Source: an uncultured Ruminococcus sp.
GTDB lineage: Bacteria > Bacillota > Clostridia > Oscillospirales > Acutalibacteraceae
Length of the DNA stretch: 8,811 nucleotides
NCBI GenBank assembly: GCA_902767175.1
Contig: CACXGH010000045.1
Span: 1-8,811 of the forward strand
Direction of reading: 5' to 3'
Shown: positions 5,249 to 8,811 of the stretch, in pieces
How the letters are laid out: the number at the start of each line of letters is the position of its first letter
How positions within the stretch are numbered: position 1 is the stretch's first letter
Position numbers and translations under genes: made by a program
The notes under the pieces: generated by a model
Databases searched by the model: none
What the model was told of the DNA's origin: nothing
The model's input: the letters and a program-made list of their open reading frames with translations, nothing else

Positions 5249-6634
5249 TCACGCAACTGCGTAATCCATTACAATATCATTCATGCTGTCACCGTTTTGC
5301 AGACGGCTGAGCATTGTTTTGGCAGGGTTTGTGCGCTTTTCAATACGCTCATAAAGCGGCTGTAAATACTTTTCCTCACCAAGACCTCTTTCGACAAGTC
5401 CCGCCCTGCACAGATCAAGAACACGGACAGCAAGTGCATAAAGACCGTCTTTATCAATATAGGCAGGCATTTCACGGCAGACAAGCTGACGGCGCAGCTC
5501 AGAAGAATTATAGCCGTTATGATAGAGCGATGTATCCTGATCAAGAATTGATTTTAGCTCCTCTGTTCTGTCCATAAGACCGAGATGAAAAGCAGAGACA
5601 GTCATAACATCGCTTATTGGCTGACAGCAGGCGCTGCGGAACTCTATAGTACCTCTGTAGGTAAGATCCTCAAACTTGAAGGTGCGAAGATATGATATAT
5701 CGTCGGGCTGAGGTATGAACGTCATGGAACGTATCTCTCCGTTTTCTACATATTCGCCCGTGAGACTCTCAAGGCTGAAATATTCTAAAATATTGACAGG
5801 CTTGAAATTGAGATATTTACCATCTCTTTCAACACAGTATATTGCCGTTGTAGAGATATAATTCAGCAGCTCATCAACCGTATTTATATCACAGTCGTAC
5901 ATTCCGACATTATGGGGGTCTATTCCGTGGGTACTGTTTTCCCAAAGCATATCACGGCAGCACAGCAGATCATCATTCTCTCCCAGAAGCACAGAATTGC
6001 TGAAAAGCAGTGCCTTTACAGGCTCCAGCATATTGAATGTATTTATTACAGAGGGCAGTTTTTCGCGCGTTACATCAAGCTGCACCTGAGAAGCACTTGA
6101 GAACATACCGAACTGGGGATAATGATGAAAATACATCGGCAGACAGGCATATTTTGAGAATGAAGAAAGATGATGAAACAGCATTTTGTATCTGCCGTTT
6201 TCTATCGGCAGCTCGTGATTTACTTTTCTGTTCGGGTTTATTCCCATACCTGTAAGAGTATAATTAAAGGCACTGAAAAACTTCTGCACAAAGCTGTAGT
6301 ATTTCATGAAACGTGTGTGTATTGTCTCAAGGCTTTTTTCCTTGCCGAAGGAAAACTCCATATTGTTATATGAACAGTCATAGGAGAAAACATCTCCGTT
6401 ATCACGGTTTAATGCAGAGTAAATATGGCCCTGCTCGTCTATTCCTGTCGGTATGAAATCAAACTCCTTCAAAAATGCCGCTGTAAGCTTATGGACAACA
6501 TCAAAATCCACTGCCTTTCCGTCAAGGTTTACTATAGGCATTTCTATCTCAACACCGATATAACTGCCCTTCTTTTGCTCGGTCGGTTTTATATAGCGGT
6601 CATACAGACGGCTCATTATTTCTTCTTTTGTCAT
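5249..6634 (-). CDS. GCS2-family glutamate-cysteine ligase-like protein
   Basis: This 461-residue soluble protein resembles the plant/EgtA branch of glutamate-cysteine ligases. That family couples the gamma-carboxyl of glutamate to the amino group of cysteine with ATP, through gamma-glutamyl phosphate. Recognisable segments (numbered from the ATG at 6634) are GVEIEMP (27-33), where the acidic residues fit metal and ATP binding, YDCSYNNMEFSFG (85-97), the strand ASQVQLDV (181-188), the LFSNSVLL and RDMLWE region (about 210-232), and RGTIEFRSACCQP (327-339). The closing part of the protein is helical. A GTG at 6643 abuts the stop of the upstream gene and would add three residues. ATG 6634, preceded by AGGTG at about 6 nt, is the better start. 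It is the third gene of the operon. The real acceptor may not be cysteine, since GCS2 proteins also ligate other amines. Confidence 0.85.
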   Translation of the reverse strand: MTKEEIMSRLYDRYIKPTEQKKGSYIGVEIEMPIVNLDGKAVDFDVVHKLTAAFLKEFDFIPTGIDEQGHIYSALNRDNGDVFSYDCSYNNMEFSFGKEKSLETIHTRFMKYYSFVQKFFSAFNYTLTGMGINPNRKVNHELPIENGRYKMLFHHLSSFSKYACLPMYFHHYPQFGMFSSASQVQLDVTREKLPSVINTFNMLEPVKALLFSNSVLLGENDDLLCCRDMLWENSTHGIDPHNVGMYDCDINTVDELLNYISTTAIYCVERDGKYLNFKPVNILEYFSLESLTGEYVENGEIRSMTFIPQPDDISYLRTFKFEDLTYRGTIEFRSACCQPISDVMTVSAFHLGLMDRTEELKSILDQDTSLYHNGYNSSELRRQLVCREMPAYIDKDGLYALAVRVLDLCRAGLVERGLGEEKYLQPLYERIEKRTNPAKTMLSRLQNGDSMNDIVMDYAVA

Positions 6635-6643
6635 AGCTTTCAC

Positions 6644-7417
6644 CTACAGATCAGCAAAGATTCTGTATAGCATTCTTATAGAATCCTCGCATTCAATATA
6701 TTCATTATTATGATTTGTTCCTGTCTGAATCAGCTTTCCTTTACAAAATGCAAGAAGCCTTGCAAAGGGAAGCGGCTGCCATGCCTCTCCCGTCAGCGGT
6801 ACGGTAGCCAATAATGTCGTATTATCCTTTGTCAGATAATAAAGCGTTCCTCTGCAGTTGGTATGTGCATATAAATATTTGCCGTCTGAAAACATCAGAT
6901 TTAGCTTGTTACCATTTGACATATTGCAGACGATCTCATCAAACAGTGCGAAGCGTTCCCCGAAGGAAAGCCTGCCTCCCTTTTGTACCTGCTTTTCGTT
7001 AAGGCACTCTATTATATGAAGAAAAACTCTTTCGCTGTCGGTATCACCCTTCTGGGTTTTGATGTACTTATTAAGCGGCGGATAGTCAAAAATCGTACCG
7101 TTATGGATAAGGGTAAACCGTCTGCCTGTGTTGTCTCTGCCTGTAAACGGGTGGCAGTTTTTGTACTCCACATTGCCTATCGTAGCGTAGCGTATATGTG
7201 CAAGAAGAAGCTTTGCTTCTATAGGCATAGAAAGACGTTCCCTGAGATAATTGCTCTTTGATGCCTTAATGCTTTCCTTTTCTATCAGCGCACCGTCCGG
7301 GGATATGCAGGCAAGTCCCCAGCCGTGAGGATGACTCTCACTGTGGCTGAAAAATGTTTTCAGCAAGTCATTCGCCGATACACCTCCAAGCGATGATATT
7401 CCGAATATCTCACACAT
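6644..7417 (-). CDS. class II glutamine amidotransferase, EgtC/YafJ-like
   Basis: This 257-residue protein consists of one N-terminal-nucleophile amidohydrolase domain. Removal of Met1 would expose catalytic C2 (MCEIFGISS). Other family motifs are HPHGWG (29-34), AHIRYAT (73-79), the NCHPF turn (87-91), IHNGT (104-108, oxyanion and substrate residues) and GDTDSE (124-129). No synthetase domain is attached. Stand-alone members such as EgtC hydrolyse a gamma-glutamyl amide instead of feeding ammonia to a partner. Several C-terminal strands follow a middle helical part. The frame stays open to 7453, but only the start at 7417 puts cysteine at position 2, and AAAGGAG at 7426-7432 is 8 nt upstream. 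Its start overlaps the stop of the GshA-like gene by 8 nt (ATGTGTGA), and its stop is 9 nt from the next start. Tight linkage to two ligases suggests it removes a glutamyl group from a pathway intermediate. Confidence 0.88.
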   Translation of the reverse strand: MCEIFGISSLGGVSANDLLKTFFSHSESHPHGWGLACISPDGALIEKESIKASKSNYLRERLSMPIEAKLLLAHIRYATIGNVEYKNCHPFTGRDNTGRRFTLIHNGTIFDYPPLNKYIKTQKGDTDSERVFLHIIECLNEKQVQKGGRLSFGERFALFDEIVCNMSNGNKLNLMFSDGKYLYAHTNCRGTLYYLTKDNTTLLATVPLTGEAWQPLPFARLLAFCKGKLIQTGTNHNNEYIECEDSIRMLYRIFADL

Positions 7418-8627
7418 TGCAGTCTCTCCTTTGATACTTTTCCGCAAGCTCAAGCCCTTTTTTCATATAATCGCCGCTGTACTGCCCGCTTATCATTTCG
7501 GCATAGCTTCTGCCGAAGGTAAGCTTTTTCTGCTGATATTCCATTACATCGCTGAACTCAGGATAGTATTCAATCATGAAGCTGTTTATTTTTTCAAGCT
7601 CCTTTTCTGCTCTCTGCTTCATTTCGGTATTGCCGTACAGTGCCGCCGACTTGATATCTCTTATAGCCTTTAGCTGCAGGCTCTCGTCAAATTCAGAGTC
7701 GGGCAGACTTGCAAGGTATATCAAAAGCAGGTGAATAAACCGTATATCATCGGTAAAAATGCCTGTCGGTGAGAGCGGATTTACATCTATAACACGAAGC
7801 TCAAGATGGTTTATTCCCTTTTCGGCAAGCGACTCAAGGGAGTTTTCTCCCCGGGGCTTTAATCTCACCGGATAATACAGCTCTGAAACCGACCGTAAAT
7901 TACCGTCCTCGATATAGCGTTCTATACTGCCGATATATTTATCAAGGCTCGTATAGTCAAGTATAGGCGTAAAATAATTCCAATACCCTATCTCAGAGCA
8001 GCGCACCGATGAATAAATATTGCTGCCCGTGCCTATTGTTTTATCGGCAACAGGGCTTGCAGCAGTGAGAAACACAACAAGCCATGCGTACTCAGTCAGC
8101 CTGCCTGCAAGACGGAGATAGACATCATTCCTGAAATCCTTGAAGCTGTCCCCTCCCCTTTGTTCAAAAAGGATTCTCAGCAGCCTTTCGGGAAAGGAAA
8201 AGTTAAGATGTATTCCCGAAAAAAGCATTTTCTTTTTTCCGTATTTCTGAGCAAGATATTGTCTGTAGACAGATTTGCTTTTAAGGCTGCCGTGATACTC
8301 CGCAACGGGTATTTCTTCTTCACCGCTTATTCTTGGCGGATTAGAAAAAGGCCAAAGCAGCTCGTTTCTTTTTCTCAGCTCGGTATTGACAATTTCCTGC
8401 AGTTCAAGAAGCTGTGCATTGAGTTTTGCAGGCGTATCAAATACATCTCCGATAAGCTCTATCTGATTTTCACAGAAATCACGGTCGATATTTTTATGCT
8501 TTCCGAAAGGGTGCGGTGACTGTGCCAGCGTACCGTCGGCATTAACTCTGAGACTTTCCCTTTCAATACCGAATTCACCCTCAGCCATATATTTTCTTAT
8601 CTCACTGTTCTCTATATCAAAAATCAT
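7410..8627 (-). CDS. gshA: type-1 glutamate-cysteine ligase (GshA-like)
   Basis: This 405-residue cytoplasmic ligase would make gamma-glutamylcysteine from glutamate, cysteine and ATP. Family motifs are GIERESLRV (20-28, metal-binding glutamates), SPHPFG (38-43), ENQIEL (53-58), the SGIHLNFSF strand (137-145), LTAASPVAD (187-195), YSSVRCSEIGY (205-215) and the LELRVIDVNP strand (275-284), all in the order seen in proteobacterial GshA and in the first half of GshAB fusions. It is clearly shorter than E. coli GshA (518 residues), and no ATP-grasp glutathione-synthetase part follows, so this is not GshAB. The shortening falls in the C-terminal helical region while the catalytic strands remain. 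It is the first gene of the operon, with GAGGTG 5 nt before the ATG and a near-perfect promoter upstream. Function as a ligase is well supported. Cysteine as acceptor is inferred from the family. Confidence 0.88.
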   Translation of the reverse strand: MIFDIENSEIRKYMAEGEFGIERESLRVNADGTLAQSPHPFGKHKNIDRDFCENQIELIGDVFDTPAKLNAQLLELQEIVNTELRKRNELLWPFSNPPRISGEEEIPVAEYHGSLKSKSVYRQYLAQKYGKKKMLFSGIHLNFSFPERLLRILFEQRGGDSFKDFRNDVYLRLAGRLTEYAWLVVFLTAASPVADKTIGTGSNIYSSVRCSEIGYWNYFTPILDYTSLDKYIGSIERYIEDGNLRSVSELYYPVRLKPRGENSLESLAEKGINHLELRVIDVNPLSPTGIFTDDIRFIHLLLIYLASLPDSEFDESLQLKAIRDIKSAALYGNTEMKQRAEKELEKINSFMIEYYPEFSDVMEYQQKKLTFGRSYAEMISGQYSGDYMKKGLELAEKYQRRDCNV

Positions 8628-8648
8628 AGGGACACCTCGTTTTAATGC

Positions 8649-8664
8649 GTAATATATATTTTAC
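8649..8664. promoter_or_regulatory. imperfect palindrome in the operon leader
   Basis: GTAATATATATTTTAC is a near-perfect dyad (14 of 16 positions) lying between the predicted start of transcription and the ribosome binding site of the GshA-like gene. It could be an operator for a regulator not encoded here. Its AT-rich composition makes chance quite possible. Confidence 0.25.
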
Positions 8665-8682
8665 CTATCAGTATTGTCGGTT

Positions 8683-8711
8683 ATTATATCACATAAGAGT
8701 CCGTCTGTCAA
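8683..8711 (-). promoter_or_regulatory. consensus sigma-70 promoter of the gamma-glutamyl operon
   Basis: On the minus strand, TTGACA (plus positions 8706-8711) and TATAAT (8683-8688) are separated by exactly 17 nt, and TGA just before TATAAT gives an extended -10. This matches the housekeeping consensus at all twelve core positions. Transcription should start near 8676, leaving a leader of about 49 nt before the GshA-like start codon. The leader shows no riboswitch-like structure that I can recognise. Confidence 0.85.
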
Positions 8712-8727
8712 TATTCCGTATTATAAT

Positions 8728-8811
8728 TATAACAAGCGTCGATGTCCCCCGAGTCTCGCCTGCCGGCTCGGTCGGTGCTTCTGCCTTCGGCAGAGGTGTC
8801 CACCGGACACC
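8728..8811. repeat. GC-rich hairpin repeat, right inverted copy
   Basis: Positions 8728-8751 are the exact reverse complement of 62-85. Beyond this 24-nt head the sequence differs from the left copy but is again GC-rich and full of hairpins. CCGAG at 8749-8753 pairs with CTCGG at 8767-8771, TCTGCC at 8780-8785 with GGCAGA at 8789-8794, and GGTGTCC at 8795-8801 with GGACACC at 8805-8811. Both tails share GTCGGTG in the same orientation relative to the head. The element probably continues past the window. It sits just upstream of the operon promoter, so it is not part of that transcript. Confidence 0.75.

Noticed and set aside
6635..6643. GTG start for the GCS2-like protein
   Set aside because: No ribosome binding site precedes it, while AGGTG is well placed for the ATG at 6634.
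7418..7453. Longer start for the amidotransferase, adding 12 residues
   Set aside because: The catalytic cysteine must follow the initiator methionine directly, and the AAAGGAG site sits 8 nt before the ATG at 7417.
8160..8519. Plus-strand open frame of 119 codons
   Set aside because: It is antisense to the conserved GshA motifs, with a composition expected from the opposite strand and no upstream ribosome binding site.

Overview
The window looks like chromosomal DNA from a low-to-mid GC Gram-positive gut Clostridia, most likely a Ruminococcus or Oscillospiraceae relative. The grounds are frequent ATA isoleucine codons, strong AGGAG-type ribosome binding sites, a small alarmone synthetase of the Firmicutes type, PadR and OmpR regulators, and short AT-rich intergenic regions. 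No species can be assigned from the sequence alone.

Layout. Positions 1-85 are a GC-rich, hairpin-rich repeat. Positions 210-2798 (+) form a stress and signalling operon: a small alarmone (p)ppGpp synthetase, an OmpR-type response regulator and a membrane histidine kinase. Positions 2799-3572 carry no intact gene. This stretch holds several perfect inverted repeats and what looks like a heavily decayed IS1182-like insertion (about 2896-3455), followed by a strong terminator serving the minus strand. Positions 3573-5088 (-) are a PadR-family repressor followed by a proline-iminopeptidase-like alpha/beta hydrolase, overlapping by 8 nt. Their promoter is covered by perfect palindromes, which suggests autoregulation. 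Positions 5249-8627 (-) are a tight three-gene operon: a type-1 glutamate-cysteine ligase (GshA-like), an EgtC/YafJ-like class II glutamine amidotransferase, and a second ATP-dependent glutamate-cysteine ligase-like protein of the GCS2 family. It is driven by a promoter that matches the sigma-70 consensus. Positions 8728-8811 are a second copy of the GC-rich repeat in inverted orientation.

The most interesting system is the three-gene gamma-glutamyl operon. Two unrelated-looking ligases that would attach the gamma-carboxyl of glutamate to an amine (classically cysteine) flank an N-terminal-nucleophile amidohydrolase that could remove a gamma-glutamyl group. No glutathione synthetase and no ergothioneine EgtB or EgtD gene is present. 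The arrangement recalls EgtA/EgtC of ergothioneine synthesis and suggests an unassigned gamma-glutamyl-protected pathway, possibly for a thiol. That function is inference. The window is also bracketed by inverted copies of a modular repeat with an identical 24-nt head pointing inward and different hairpin tails pointing outward.
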